Shown here: positions 1 to 11,544 of the stretch, piece by piece
Layout of the letters: every line of letters starts with the position of its first letter
How positions within the stretch are numbered: the first letter of the stretch is position 1
DNA from: Mesostigma viride
Lineage: Eukaryota > Streptophyta > Mesostigmatophyceae > Mesostigmatales > Mesostigmataceae
Reading direction: 5' to 3'
Length of the DNA stretch: 64,000 bases
Assembly: GCA_009746045.1 (NCBI GenBank)
Contig: RPFO01000072.1
Span: 141,001 to 205,000, forward strand
Program-made: the position numbers and the translations under genes
The notes under the pieces: generated by a model
Databases searched by the model: none
Seen by the model: the letters and a program-made list of their open reading frames with translations, nothing else
Told to the model about the DNA's origin: nothing

Positions 1-406
1 GCTGCTGGTGGTGTGTGTGTGTGTGTATGTGTGTGTGTGCATGTGTGTGTGTGTTTTCCCCATCAACATTTCTCGCTACCCTCTGTCTAGCTCCCTCCAT
101 GCAGGTCTTCCTAGAGATAGCCACGCGGCTTCCGCGGCCTTCGCGTCTTTCCTATCAGAAAACTACCCTAGTCCTTCCACGGCGTTGGATCGCCATGCGT
201 CCAGGCATAGTTGTCTCACTTCATATTCATCATCCTGAACGACTCGAAAACGCGGAAAAGATAACGGCAGGCTCGAGCTACCATGGACCGGATTCCCCCG
301 ATTTCTGGCCTGCGCTGGTTGTCTCCTTGATCTTTTCACGTTCGTGCTCTCTCAACCCTACCAAGTAGAATCCCTATCAACCCTACCCCTCCCTCCCATA
401 TCCCAT
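1..406. repeat. Flank with GT microsatellite and an element remnant
   Basis: A (GT)n microsatellite occupies about 8-54. Bases 276-330 match 62421-62475 with only a few mismatches, so this flank contains a remnant of the sequence found inside the right end of the large CACTA-like unit. No coding region is supported. Confidence 0.6.
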
Positions 407-1754
407 ATGTAACAAGCTCCCATATCCCATGCTCATGGCTCCCCACCCTACCCAACAGCTGCACCTCATGCCCACTGCTTACACCATGGTTGTCATGCCA
501 AACTGCTGCCATGGCCGTCATGGCTGTCGTGGCTGTCGTGGCTGTCGTGGCTGTCGTGGCTGTCGTGGCTGTCGTGGCTGGCGTGGCTGGCGTGGCTGGC
601 GTGGCTGGCGTGGCTGGCGTGGCTGGCGTGGCTGGCGTGGCTGGCGTGGCTGGCGTGGCTGGCGTGGCTGGCGTGGCTGGCGTGGCTGTCGTGGCTGTCG
701 TGGCTGTCGTGGCTGTCGTGGCTGTCGTGGCTGTCGTGGCTGTCGTGGCTGTCATGGCTGTCATGGCCGTCCTGGCAATTGCCAGGGGAACTCGGTGAGT
801 GCCAGTTCAAGATGCTCGAGGGCAAGTGGGCTAGGGCGTTTGGCAATGCGCACGCAGGTGCATGCCGGACACTTGTTCTTTGTAACGTAGTACAGGCAGT
901 GCAGACGGGCTGGACATGCAAATACTTGCTGTCCTTAGCAAGTGGCCAGCCCAAGCAAGATGCACATGCATGCAACCCATCGCTGTGTGTAATGTCTTGT
1001 ATCCACACTCCGTAGGTACCTGGCATGCACATGGTCTGAACTTGCAGAATTTCACTCCAACAACATGTGGCTGGCAGCAAGCATTGAGGTAACTGCAACT
1101 GTAAATCTGTAATGACTAATCTCACGCATCCAGGAATAGTTGTCTCCATTATTGTATATGTGCATCTTGCTTGGGCTGGCCACTTGCTAAGGACAGCAAG
1201 TATTTGCATGTCCAGCCTGTCTGCACTGCCTGTACTACGTTACAAAGAACAAGTGTCCGGCATGCACCTGCGTGCGCATTGCCAAACGCCCTAGCCCACT
1301 TGCCCTCGAGCATCTTGAACTGGCACTCACCGAGTTCCCTTGGCAATTGCCAGGACGGCCATGACAGCCATGACAGCCACGACAGCCACGACAGCCACGA
1401 CAGCCACGACAGCCACGACAGCCACGACAGCCACGACAGCCACGACAGCCACGACAGCCACGCCAGCCACGCCAGCCACGCCAGCCACGCCAGCCACGCC
1501 AGCCACGCCAGCCACGCCAGCCACGCCAGCCACGCCAGCCACGCCAGCCACGCCAGCCACGCCAGCCACGCCAGCCACGACAGCCACGACAGCCACGACA
1601 GCCACGACAGCCACGACAGCCACGACAGCCACGACAGCCATGACGGCCATGGCAGCAGTTTGGCATGACAACCATGGTGTAAGCAGTGGGCATGAGGTGC
1701 AGCTGTTGGGTAGGGTGGGGAGCCATGAGCATGGGATATGGGAGCTTGTTACAT
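407..1754. mobile_element. Foldback element with minisatellite arms
   Basis: The left arm (407-967) is the reverse complement of the right arm (1158-1754), with a 190-base loop at 968-1157. Both outer ends read ATGTAACAAGCTCCC inwards. Each arm holds an array of a 9-bp unit, GGCTGTCGT or GGCTGGCGT (about 508-770 and, on the other strand, 1352-1650), arranged as GTC-type, GGC-type, GTC-type blocks. The arms differ by 36 bp, which equals four 9-bp units. All reading frames through the arrays are open only because of the repeat. Foldback DNA elements with repetitive arms are known in plants and animals. No target duplication was found, and no transposase lies in the loop. Confidence 0.8.
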
Positions 1755-3968
1755 TGGTTGGTTGCTTTGGTGCGGTCTTGTGCGTGCATGACAACATGAG
1801 CGTGCGTGTACGTATACAAATGTTTATGGGAACAAGCAATACACGCCAACCAGCCGGCCGGCCAGCCAGCAACCAAAAGCAAGGAAGCAAGCGTGGAAGC
1901 AGGATGTATACATGCAACGAGTTCACTAAGGGAACCATGATGTGCTAGATATTACCTGCTGTCATATTAGTCTCTTTCTGAAGGACGAATCCTGCTTTTC
2001 TCAGTTAGCAACATGCAGCATCCCGGCACCACAACCCTAGTAACATTAGCAAAGAGAAAGCAATGTCACATTAGTCACCTTGATCTCAACATGACTCCCG
2101 GGCTCTAAGAAGAAATGCTAGTAACCGTAATCGCCAACAACCATACAGGCGTATCCGGTCTGGGAAAATTGCAGGCAACACTATTGATACGACTGCCAAC
2201 CAATGTCTTCATCAGAGAAACAGACTACATGATTTATCGTGTTGAGCAAGCATAAGAACAGGTATTGACAATACTGCTGCTATTCTGCCCCGGCTGCTGG
2301 CAAGAGCTCTGCCAAAACCAAACGCAAAAGCTTACCAATGTCATACCATGATACTGTCCTTCAGACAGTACGCGCTTGACGACCACCGCCAACGCCAAGG
2401 CATCACGCTGGGGCTCTGCAGTCAAACGAAAGTGTCAGGTGAAGCGCTGTGGTGATAGAAGCAAATACGCTGCCCCAAACCAGCAAGTATGAATAAGCCA
2501 TGAAGTGTTCTATACCTGGGGAACGGTCACTGACATGCCGGGCGGGATAAGTATGGAGAAGTTGTGCATTCCAGCGCTTGAGGAAAACGGAAAATGGCTG
2601 CCAACGGTATGACTGTAGCATCACGGCACCAAAAGTGGCCACAGTCTAGCTGAACACATGCTGGCAATAAGGCAAGTTCATGATCATAATAATTATAAAC
2701 AATAAGCACGCCTGCTTGGTGGGCTCTCGCTCGACAACGCACCATCGGGACCTGACCCCAAGCAAGTCCGGTTTAATTAATGCGTGCTCCTACATTTATG
2801 ATCGCGAGCAAAGTCGCCCGTAACTCGCTTGGATATCGGTCTACCTGGCGACATAACAAGGCAATATCAATCTTTTAAGTGAAAAACAATTGGCAGATGC
2901 AGCAATGCAAAGGAACATCGATAGTAATGGCGCGTCACTTGATCTACTGCATTGGAACATTCTGCCACGACAAACACGGCAAAGCTCTGGAGAAAATCCA
3001 CGCTACAATGCCTCATTTATTGGATTGCAGGTAACGCTACCTTGTACGTACTCTTAGCAAAATGGAAACGTCAATGTACGTTTAATAAACATCCATGCCG
3101 CCCCAGTCAATTGCCGGACTATCGTTCCCGCTATGGCTGCCGGGGGTGCCCGCTGCACTGTAACTTTGTCAGCAGCTGTCTCTGGCATGGGGTTTTAACA
3201 GCTTTTACCTGTACTTACGGCATGCTGGAGTCTGGTTTATGCTGGTTACGCAGACTTCCCGTCTGGATACGCTGCTAGGGCAGTCCACGGCCTGCTTGGA
3301 GTAGCTCGCAACCAGGCGCGGCGACGATCCCCGGTCTGATTCTGGTCCGGGGGTGAGTTTTTAACTCATGAGTTTGCGAGCCAGAACCCGTGGAAGGGAA
3401 GTGTATTGTATGGCATGGTTGGTGGCCATATTAGTAGGTAGTAGTTGGTAGTATGCCCACCCCTACCCACTCGGTCACTTTTTACCAACGGTACCCCTAT
3501 GGGCTGTACTGGGTGTAACTTCTGGTATACCCACCCAAATGATGACCCCAATGGCTCAAACTGCTCAGCAACTAATTGTTTATCATCCCTGAAGTGGTCG
3601 GTAGGTGCCTAGCTCTTATAACATGATTCAAAATGCACATTCTACCAAAACTGAAAACACGCGTCTTGACCGCCCTGACTTTGACGGTAGTTATACATGG
3701 CCTACCCTGCATATATGTAAGGTTGTGATGTATCAACCCGAAGAGCAACTCATGGACATGCTTGGCCCCCCAGGCTACAGTACTTGGATATGGGTAGGTT
3801 GGATGGCATCTGGTTTGCAAAGTTGTTAAGTTACAGCCGATGCATCGGCAGTATTTCTGCCCATTTAGGGGTTAAGTTTGACAACTGTGATGACTACCAT
3901 TGCACATGCATCCTTTTTTACATTACAATAGCGGAATTAGGCAACATTCTCATGATCCTCACCGCTTG
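1755..3968. other. No gene seen
   Basis: AT-balanced sequence with only short scattered reading frames. I see no recognisable protein motif, tandem array or terminal repeat here. Confidence 0.5.
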
Positions 3969-4384
3969 TGGGTTAAAAAAAAATGGCAACCAAACACCAT
4001 GCCACGCGTGGCGCACTCAAGCATTATACACCAAGGTGGGTAACTGAAAACAAACTGGCAACCAAACACCATGCCACACGTGGCACACTCAAGCATACAC
4101 CAAGGTGGGTAAAAAAAACTGGCAACCAAACACCATGCCACACGTGGCACACTCAAGCGTACACCAAGGTGGGTTAAAAAAAATGGCAACCAAACACCAC
4201 GCCACACGTGGCACACTCAAGCATTATACACCAAGGTGGGTAAAAAAAACTGGCAACCGAACACCATGCCACACGTGGCACACTCAAGCATACACCAAGG
4301 TGGGTAAAAGAAACTGGCAACCAAACACCATGCCACACGTGGCAGACTCAAGCATTATACACCAAGGTGGGTAAAAAAAACTGG
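3969..4384. repeat. Tandem repeat, about 63-75 bp unit, six copies
   Basis: Six consecutive units share GGCAACCAAACACCATGCCAC, an ACGTGGCACACTCAAGC block and CACCAAGGTGGGT followed by an A-run. Units alternate between a longer form containing ATTATA and a shorter one. The array ends just beside the Harbinger transposase remnant, so it may be the subterminal repeat of that element. Confidence 0.85.
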
Positions 4385-4389
4385 CTAGC

Positions 4390-4850
4390 ATGTTGCATGT
4401 CGTAGGTCACATGTCAATGCACAGCCGTGAAGGATGCCAAAGCGGTGAATAAGAATCCCAAATGCACGCTCTATGACCTGCCTGTACAAAGAGATGTAAT
4501 AGTTACATGCGTCCTCTTGGATGTTGAGACCCCTTCATGGGTAGGGAGTCACAAGCCAAGGCTTGATGGTGTATGCCTCATCTGCCACTATGTAGAATCC
4601 TTCTGGCAGGTCAACACGTGCCAATTCCGTGTGCAAAGAGCTGACACGAAATGCGACACTGTCAATATGGGTACTGCCGCAACATTTGTTGGAGCCATAC
4701 AGAAAACGACATTTCGAATCGCACACAGCTTGCATGACAAGCGCATAAAACCCCTTACGATTGTAGTGTAGACTGCCTGGGGTTCGCTACCTCCGACTTG
4801 AAGGTTTTTTTTATCTTGATTGCGATACCATCGAGCGCACCAACACAACC
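4390..4850 (-). pseudogene. PIF/Harbinger transposase remnant (DDE_Tnp_4)
   Basis: Read on the minus strand, three frame-shifted pieces line up with the catalytic core of PIF/Harbinger transposases. The first contains GALDGIAIKI, typical of the block before the first Asp. The second has YNRKGFYALVMQAVCD, then GSTHIDS and VADEAY with a following TPYP, which match the first and second Asp blocks. The third has YRQVIERAFGILIHRFG, the block with the catalytic Glu. The three Asp/Glu positions are therefore present, but at least two frameshifts and an in-frame stop break the gene. The N-terminal helix-turn-helix part is not recognisable. PIF/Harbinger elements move by cut and paste and make 3-bp duplications; no ends were identified. 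Confidence 0.8.
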
Positions 4851-5234
4851 ATCAACAACTCGATCCCCTGGTCGTCTGGTTGAAACCATCGGCCAAACGC
4901 GACAATTCGCCCGAATCATCCGTGGTTGCGAGTGCGCTTCTCATTAGCAGCTCGCGGCAAGCCAAACCGACTTACGTAGGGCTTGGAAACGTGCACCACG
5001 CCTTGAGAGACGTCTTTATCCTGTACGCCTTCGCATCATCTTCAAATCCTGCAAATCATTCCAGTCCTCCCTGTCAATCCTGTCCTCGTCGGGCTTGCGC
5101 ATAAGGTGGTATGACTGGCGAGACATAATTGTAACGACTAAAAATGATCATCAGCATCATCCATAGTCCAAATATGAAAGATCTTTTACCTGGGTTGCTT
5201 TCTTGAGTTACAGATCTTCAAGTATCCGAGCAAC
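4851..5234. other. No gene seen
   Basis: Possible upstream sequence of the Harbinger remnant. No motif is recognisable. The stretch ends at the copia target duplication. Confidence 0.4.
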
Positions 5235-5834
5235 GTTGATGTTAGGGATATTATATCCACCTGGCCACAATATATCCCAGCCTGATTTGTTTCTTGTTGG
5301 ATTTATTCCATATGGACTGGGAATTTGATAGCTATGATGAGCTAGATGGAACAGGCTCAATGAGCTGATCAATATTCATGTGCCATAGTCCTATACTTGG
5401 ACATGGATGACTTGTACCTGAGTCAGCCTAGTAGCATCACGTATTTGATTGACAAGTGGTGCTATGGCCTATTGGACAAGTGTTTGGTCCATGAGCTGAC
5501 AAGTGTTGGCAGCTCATGATGACACATGTTATGACTTACATGATGACAAGTGGGTAGACTCATTGCATGACACTTGTCACTCCAAGGAGAAGAGATGTGT
5601 CACTTTATTAATCATGTTATGTGGCACATTATTACGTAGACACTTGGCATCTAGCTATTATGCCAGCTCATTGGATCATGTCTAGAATGTTCTAGGAATG
5701 TTCTAAGAATATGCCAGGAATATTCCTGGAATATACTGAGAATATGCTGGGAATATGCTAGGAATATGCTAGGATGTTTCTACAAGCTTCTGTGATGATG
5801 TCATTGCTGATGTCATCCTTCCTAGCCTAAAAGG

Positions 5835-5841
5835 TATAAAA
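5835..5841 (+). promoter_or_regulatory. LTR TATA box
   Basis: TATAAAA lies about 230 bases before the LTR end, where the U3/R boundary is expected. The same sequence is present in the 3' LTR. Confidence 0.7.
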
Positions 5842-5932
5842 GGAAACTGCCCCCTAAGGGCAGGTACCTCCATTCACCTCCATTCACCTCCATTCAACCT
5901 CCATTCAAGCTCTTCTCCAACTATTATATTCT

Positions 5933-5938
5933 AATAAA
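5933..5938 (+). terminator. LTR polyadenylation signal
   Basis: AATAAA about 100 bases after the TATA box, consistent with the R region of a copia LTR. It is conserved in the 3' LTR. Confidence 0.6.
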
Positions 5939-6066
5939 GCCATTTATTCTTCCACGTAAATTGTCTTCAACCTCTCTTTCTTTCAGCACCTGCAAGGTGT
6001 GTGGGTAGCAAGGCCAAGCACAAGGCATTGTGTAAAACCCATTAGTCTCCTCTCCCAATCCAAACA

Positions 6067-6080
6067 TGGTATCGGAGGTT
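6067..6080 (+). promoter_or_regulatory. Primer binding site, initiator-Met tRNA type
   Basis: The sequence TGGTATCGGAGGTT directly after the 5' LTR resembles the TGGTATCAGAGC primer site that many plant copia elements use with initiator methionine tRNA. Confidence 0.7.
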
Positions 6081-6131
6081 TGTTACTGAGGAACAAGAAG
6101 ACCACTGTGAACCCAGAGACATCCAGTTCCA

Positions 6132-7562
6132 TTGGCGACTGAAGACACCATGGCTACCAAGGAAGCGTGCTACAAGCAATTCCGGGCAACAAGCAAGTCC
6201 ATCACAACGTTTGATGGGCGGTCTCTGAGGAAATGGGAAGAAATCAAGGCTGTGTTGAAGGCCTTAGCATCGGCCTATTGTGACCTGGTCAAGGTCCTAA
6301 CTGGAGAGGAGGATTCGCTAAAGGAGGTCAAGACTGCGCTGCTGGAGGCGGAGGAGCTACTGCACGGAAGGCGTTCTGCTCAAGCAAAGAAGGAGGGCTC
6401 CCCTAACGGCCAGGTTTTCCACACTACTACGAAGAAAAGTGGAGGAAAGAGGCGGTGCAATTACTGCAAGAAGGCCGGGCACGTGGACACCCAGTGCTGG
6501 GAGAAGCATCCGGAGCTGAAGCAAGAACGCAAGAACAAGGCAACGCGACGGAACCAAGCGAGAAAGGAGCACTCACCAGGTGCCAGCGAGGCGCGTATCA
6601 CCGAGGAGGCTGCGGAGCGGTCCGGCTTCGTCTTCGCCACCATCGCCGAGTCGCCATCGCCGTCGGATGCTGCTGCACTCACGCAGTATGAAAAGAAAGC
6701 ACCGACCAGCTGGGTGCTGGATTCCGCAGCGAGCTGTCACATGACGCCATGCCCGTCGGATTTCGTGTGCCTGCACCCTCACAACAGGGAAATCGCCGGC
6801 TCAGGCGGCAAACTGAAGGCGACAGCCATCGGGACTGTCAAACTGAAGCTGCCGGGTCAGGAGGCGGACGTGCACCTCCAAAACGCGCTGCTCGTTCCAG
6901 CTGAGCACCCGACTTTATCTGTCGGCCAGCTCGTCAAGGATGGCCACAACGTCGACCTCGCCAAGCGGGTTGCTGTGCTGGACAGCAGGCCCTGCAGCAT
7001 CGTGACGAGGAACAACACCTACTTTTTGCCCGCGCGCGGTGCGGACGCAGCGATGGACGCCATCCCAGAGCTGAAATCTTCGGCGACGAGCTTCAAGAAC
7101 GACGCTGCCTGTCAAGGGCAGAAAATGGCGAGCAGCGAGCGCAGCATCTCACGTGCCTCGGGACACGCGGCGGAGTGGCTGGCCGTGGGCCTAACGGTCA
7201 TACTGGCCATGCTTGCCCGTGTATGCGGGATCGGGGGCGGCCTACTGGGCATTACTCGCACACTGCGTGGCTTTTTATACTCTGCGCCGGCCCAGTGGAA
7301 GTTCACGCCAATTCGAGAAGTTTCCAGCGCAATGGAGAAGTCCGTGTCAGACGCTGAAGTACTTCCAGAAACTGCGGTCCAGAACAGCCCAGTGCAGGCG
7401 GAGCGCGTTGTCGCCGCCAGCATACCAGGTGATACTGGTGCTAGTAACCAAAGTCCGGCGACCAGACCAAAGGCGCGGCGCTCGAACGCTGCCAGCCTAA
7501 CTGAGGGGGAACAAATTCGTGACGCGAGGGCGAAATCGACCAAGCTGCCAAATTTTTTCTAA
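6132..7562 (+). CDS. Gag-protease polyprotein of non-autonomous copia element
   Basis: A 476-residue ORF. Residues about 30-80 resemble the end of the copia gag domain. A perfect zinc knuckle C-x2-C-x4-H-x4-C uses C109, C112, H117 and C122 and should bind the RNA genome. Residues 194-204 read WVLDSAASCHM, the active-site block of retropepsin-type aspartic proteases, with D197 catalytic. Past the protease the usual integrase is missing. Instead there is a hydrophobic segment at about residues 345-380 (EWLAVGLTVILAMLARVCGI and following) and then a polar tail to the stop. ATG 6132 is the first in frame after the primer site; a second ATG lies at 6150. The gag N-terminal domain is shorter than usual. 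The hydrophobic tail may be captured sequence or a decayed downstream region. Confidence 0.85.
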   Translation: MATEDTMATKEACYKQFRATSKSITTFDGRSLRKWEEIKAVLKALASAYCDLVKVLTGEEDSLKEVKTALLEAEELLHGRRSAQAKKEGSPNGQVFHTTTKKSGGKRRCNYCKKAGHVDTQCWEKHPELKQERKNKATRRNQARKEHSPGASEARITEEAAERSGFVFATIAESPSPSDAAALTQYEKKAPTSWVLDSAASCHMTPCPSDFVCLHPHNREIAGSGGKLKATAIGTVKLKLPGQEADVHLQNALLVPAEHPTLSVGQLVKDGHNVDLAKRVAVLDSRPCSIVTRNNTYFLPARGADAAMDAIPELKSSATSFKNDAACQGQKMASSERSISRASGHAAEWLAVGLTVILAMLARVCGIGGGLLGITRTLRGFLYSAPAQWKFTPIREVSSAMEKSVSDAEVLPETAVQNSPVQAERVVAASIPGDTGASNQSPATRPKARRSNAASLTEGEQIRDARAKSTKLPNFF

Positions 7563-8949
7563 GTCCTGGACTGCCAAGTCCGGTGCTGGCGCGAGGCCTC
7601 GAGCGAGCCGACCACGTCGTGGACAGCGACCTGTCAGCCAAAGTGCTGTCAAGCACCAACGGTCAAGTCGACTGCAAAATGCTGCCAAGGCATCACGTCG
7701 GTCAGTTGACGGTGTTCGGCCAGGCCATGGCATTTGCAATTGCGCTAGCTGCAACGACCCTTGGAAATTGTCGCCCAGGATGCACAGACCCCACTTCTCA
7801 AGGTTGCCCTAATGTTTTGTCTGTGGGAAATGAACTTGTATGTCGACTTTTGTGTCGTGTTTGCTGGAAATTGTGAGGCGCCGTAAGCCTGCGTTTTCTG
7901 GTTCTTTCTTTGTGTTCTTCCAGCAATTATGTGTTTATTTTGCCATGCGTTCAGTGGCAATGGCCCACGCATTTTGGTATTGTTCCCACGAGACGTTTTC
8001 TACGTACCTGGAGTGTATATCCAGAGTTTTTGCACGCTATTTGTGGCACTGGTCTGCGGCGTAGTGAAGCGCCGTTGTATCGTCGTCTACGACTTGTTTT
8101 CGTAAGTTAAAGTGCCTGTGACGCGTGTGTTATTTTGTTTTGTGCTGAGAGCATTGCTTGTATGCAAATGCTTACGTCCTTTGTGTCGAATTCGGCTGTG
8201 CATTTCGGCATAGCCTGTAATGTCGGACGTAATGTTTACTCTCGGGCATTGATTTGTGAATCGTGACGAAGTAATCGTTACTGTGTTCGCCTTTGTGGCG
8301 GTAATGTTTTGCACGTCCTGTTTTCTTTGCTATGAAGCGCGTTTATCTGTTATGGCCACTGTGTTTTGTGTTGAAGGTTGTATTGTACCTTGTTTGTGTG
8401 GCATTTGTTGCCATGTTTGTTTGCTCACCCCGTTTATTTGGCGTAAAACGTGATGTTGGTGTCATTTATTTTGTGAGATGGCGTATGTTATGTTGCTCCG
8501 TGTGTGTACAGCACGTGTTGTTGCCGTTACCCTACCTCTATACCGTTTGGGTTAGCTCATAGGGACCTTCTTTGTTGGCATGTGTTGCCGTATTATATGT
8601 GTGGGACTGTGTGCCCCTATTGTGTCCATGGGCAGCCGCTTTGAGTGAGGGGGGAATGTAGCATCTAGAGCACTTTTTCCAACTAAGGGTTGGGTATCAG
8701 CCATCCAGGATGGGCAGCTAGTGCGTTGCTGCTATGGTAGGACACTCATTCGCGTTGCCGGGGGGACGGATCAGTGGCGGTAGTGCGGCTCATGACCGCA
8801 TGTTGGAGCTTCAAGCGTTTCACGAGGACGGCATCTTCATTTTCAGTTGCACCATGCTAGCAACTGGACGGCATGCTACGAGCATGTGGTTAAGGGGGGT
8901 GTTGAGATTCCACCTACCCAGTCATCTTTTGCTTTGTGCCCATGTGGCT
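7563..8949 (+). other. Internal non-coding or decayed part of the copia element
   Basis: Several short open frames, none with an integrase, reverse transcriptase or RNase H motif. From about 7850 to 8600 the sequence is T- and G-rich with frequent GTTTTGTG runs. Around 8885-8915 there is a second purine tract followed by TGTTGAGATTCCACC, which resembles a duplicated purine tract and LTR start. Confidence 0.6.
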
Positions 8950-8957
8950 AAGGGGGG
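8950..8957 (+). promoter_or_regulatory. Polypurine tract
   Basis: AAGGGGGG abuts the TGTTAGGG start of the 3' LTR and should prime plus-strand synthesis. Confidence 0.85.
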
Positions 8958-9787
8958 TGTTAGGGATATTATATCCACCTGGCCACAATATATCCCAGCC
9001 TGATTTATTTCTTGTTGGATTTATTCCATATGGACTGGGAATTTGATAGCTATGATGAGCTAGATGGAACAGGCTCAATGAGCTGATCAATATTCATGTG
9101 CCATAGTCCTATACTTGGACATGGATGACTTGTACCCTGAGTCAGCCTAGTAGCATCACGTATTTGATTGACAAGTGGTGCTATGGCCTATTGGACAAGT
9201 GTTTGGTCCATGAGCTGACAAGTGTTGGCAGCTCATGATGACACATGTTATGACTTACATGATGACAAGTGGGTAGACTCATTGCATGACACTTGTCACT
9301 CCAAGGAGAAGAGATGTGTCACTTTATTAATTATGTTATGTGGCACATTATTATGTAGACACTTGGCATCTAGCTATTATGCCAGCTCATTGGATCATGT
9401 CTAGAATGTTCTAGGAATGTTCTAAGAATATGCCAGGAATATTCCTGGAATATACTGAGAATATGCTGGGAATATGCTAGGAATATGCTAGGATGTTTCT
9501 ACAAGCTTCTGTGATGATGTCATTGCTGATGTCATCCTTCCTAGCCTAAAAGGTATAAAAGGAAACTGCCCCCTAAGGGCAGGTACCTCCATTTCACCTC
9601 CATTTCACCTCCATTCAACCTCCATTCAAGCTCTTCTCCAACTATTATATTCTAATAAAGCCATTTATTCTTCCACGTAAATTGTCTTCAACCTCTCTTT
9701 CTTTCAGCACCTGCAAGGTGTGTGGGTAGCAAGGCCAAGCACAAGGCATTGTGTAAAACCCATTAGTCTCCTCTCCCAATCCAAACA
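8958..9787 (+). repeat. 3' LTR of copia-type element
   Basis: About 99% identical to 5240-6066. It is followed by the GTTGA target duplication. Confidence 0.93.
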
Positions 9788-9792
9788 GTTGA

Positions 9793-10789
9793 GATGGAAA
9801 TTCCACAGCACGTGATTTAGGGAATCACAACCCCTTGTAGACACAAAGACAAGCTTGTGTATAGACGACCTCTGTGGAACTGAAGAACGTCTATAGCCAA
9901 GGGGCTCTTATGAATGGACAACAAAGACAAGCTTTATTATACCATGATGAATCAAAACCAACGTAGCAACAATGGCGACCCCATGTCCTTGATATCGACG
10001 TGCTTGTCGAACTTGCTTCAACCTTAGCCTGAAGAGAACCAATCAGAATCATGGAATTCTATACAAGATCTTCGTATCCATCCTAGTCACACAAAACAGA
10101 ACAACACCACACACAGCCTGGCAGAATCTTTCCATGAGATCCTAAATCTGTCGTAAGCACTGAAGTCCCAAAGGAGCATTTAAGACTCAATAGTACCAAC
10201 CAACAAACTGTAACCCCACGTGGATCAGGCCACAACCAATGAGGGCTCCTATCAGTCGGTTGACAAACTATTAGCTCCAAGTACCGTCGTCTTAGAAACC
10301 TCCTAACTTTCTCAATACTGATCCAAAAGTCCTCGAATAAAAGCCAAACATTCACAAAACAAAGGATGTAACAAAAAAGTCATTTTTGCTTGTTACATAT
10401 CTCCCCCTCAAAACTGGACCTCCCAGGTCCAATAGCCAACTCTTGAAGGCAGAGGAACATTGAACAGAAATCCACCATCTCTTGGGAAAAGCAGATGGGT
10501 TTTTACATCCCTGGAAACAGGGCCTCCTATCTCATAAACATCTAGTCACAGGTGTCTACAGCAGACAAGTCACTACCTTATATCTACTATAAATCCAGAT
10601 AAACACATCTCAAAAAAAAGGTCTTCCATTCAGCATCCTGGAACCTGGAACTCTGGACTGGAACATCAGAACTGGACTGGAGCTCCCCCATCATCCATCC
10701 TGGAATCCCCCCCTCACACCACAATCCAAAGCACCTTCCATGCTCTTCCATCATCCTTTCCCCACCATCTTCCTTCTCAGCTCTGTTCT
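9793..10789 (-). other. LTR-like sequence on the minus strand
   Basis: Read on the minus strand, GAGGGGGAGATATGTAACA (ending near 10386) looks like a purine tract followed by the TGTAACA start of an LTR. That LTR would extend leftwards through 9793 and would be split by the copia insertion. Its other end could not be placed. No gene is seen. Confidence 0.35.
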
Positions 10790-11516
10790 TCACAGGCTAT
10801 ACCAATCCCCATTCACACCATCCTCATTGCCCTTGGTCCCAAACAAGGGAAACTGCTCCACCACCATGTGAGCCAATTCTGGCCAGTTCCTGCTGACCTG
10901 CAGCACCATGCACGTCTCAGCAGCCCCTGCTGCCATCTGGGCAACATAACGCAGGCATGTCCCTGGGTAAGAGAGAAGCACCACAGACTGGCTCTCAGGA
11001 TCCATCACCCAAGTAGAGGACGTCTTGTGCCTGCTCACCCATGACCTGTACGCCCACCAGAACTGGAGAAAGGTCTTGACCACTGACCACTTAGCACCTA
11101 TCAAAGGCACCAACACCCTCAATGGGGTCAGACGAACCTTGAGCTCCATGGTGTACTTAGGCAACCCTGGGCTGCAGAAAAGGTTGGATGTCTCCAAAGG
11201 GAAGCACCCCTTGACCGAGCTGGAGGAAGAAGGAGCCAAGTCAAAGTCAGACTCCCTGCTGAACTGAAAACTCCAACAACTCCATGTAGGAGGCCTCACC
11301 CATGCTCACTGGCTTGAACTGAGTGAAGGCTCCCTTCAAAGCCTCGGGCAAGGTTGTCAACATATCCTGCCCCTCTGCAGGTCTCATGTCAATCTCAGGT
11401 CCTGGGGTCAAGGCAAACATCCTGTGCAACAGGTGGGCCACAAAGGGAGAGCCAATCTCGTACAAGCTGGTGTGCAACTGAGACAAGACCTCCTCCACAT
11501 AACCTTCAGGGCTCAC
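10790..11516 (-). pseudogene. Unrecognised protein remnant, one frameshift
   Basis: Two minus-strand frames (11247-11516 and 10790-11299) overlap and would join with a one-base shift near 11270, giving about 230 residues with ordinary composition and no low complexity. I do not recognise the family. It lies where the internal region of the putative minus-strand LTR element above would be, so a gag-like product of that element is possible. This is inference from position only. Confidence 0.35.
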
Positions 11517-11544
11517 TTCCCCCTCCTCCCTGTTAAGGCACTAG

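Larger units (their letters stand above)
5240..6066 (+). repeat. 5' LTR of copia-type element
   Basis: Runs from TGTTAGGG to CCAAACA. It contains repeated GGAATATGCTAGG-like motifs, a TATA box, a CCTCCATTCA tandem and a polyadenylation signal. A diverged solo copy of the same family lies at 31834-32621 in the opposite orientation. Confidence 0.93.
5240..9787 (+). mobile_element. Ty1/copia-type LTR retrotransposon, gag-protease only
   Basis: A complete 4548-bp element. Two LTRs of about 830 bp start TGTTAGGG and end CCAAACA, and both sides carry the 5-bp duplication GTTGA (5235-5239 and 9788-9792). The LTRs differ at only a handful of positions, so insertion is recent. A primer site follows the 5' LTR and a purine tract precedes the 3' LTR. 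The single long ORF covers gag and protease. No integrase, reverse transcriptase or RNase H is present, so the element must be non-autonomous and mobilised in trans. About 1.4 kb downstream of the ORF has no recognisable retroviral domain. Confidence 0.93.

Noticed and set aside
2234-2745. Minus-strand frames at 2.2-2.7 kb
   Set aside because: Overlapping frames of 60-80 residues in different phases with no recognisable motif or splice signals.
8087-8562. Hydrophobic short frames inside the copia element as an envelope gene
   Set aside because: They are short, T-rich and lie in several frames without signal peptide or conserved motif.
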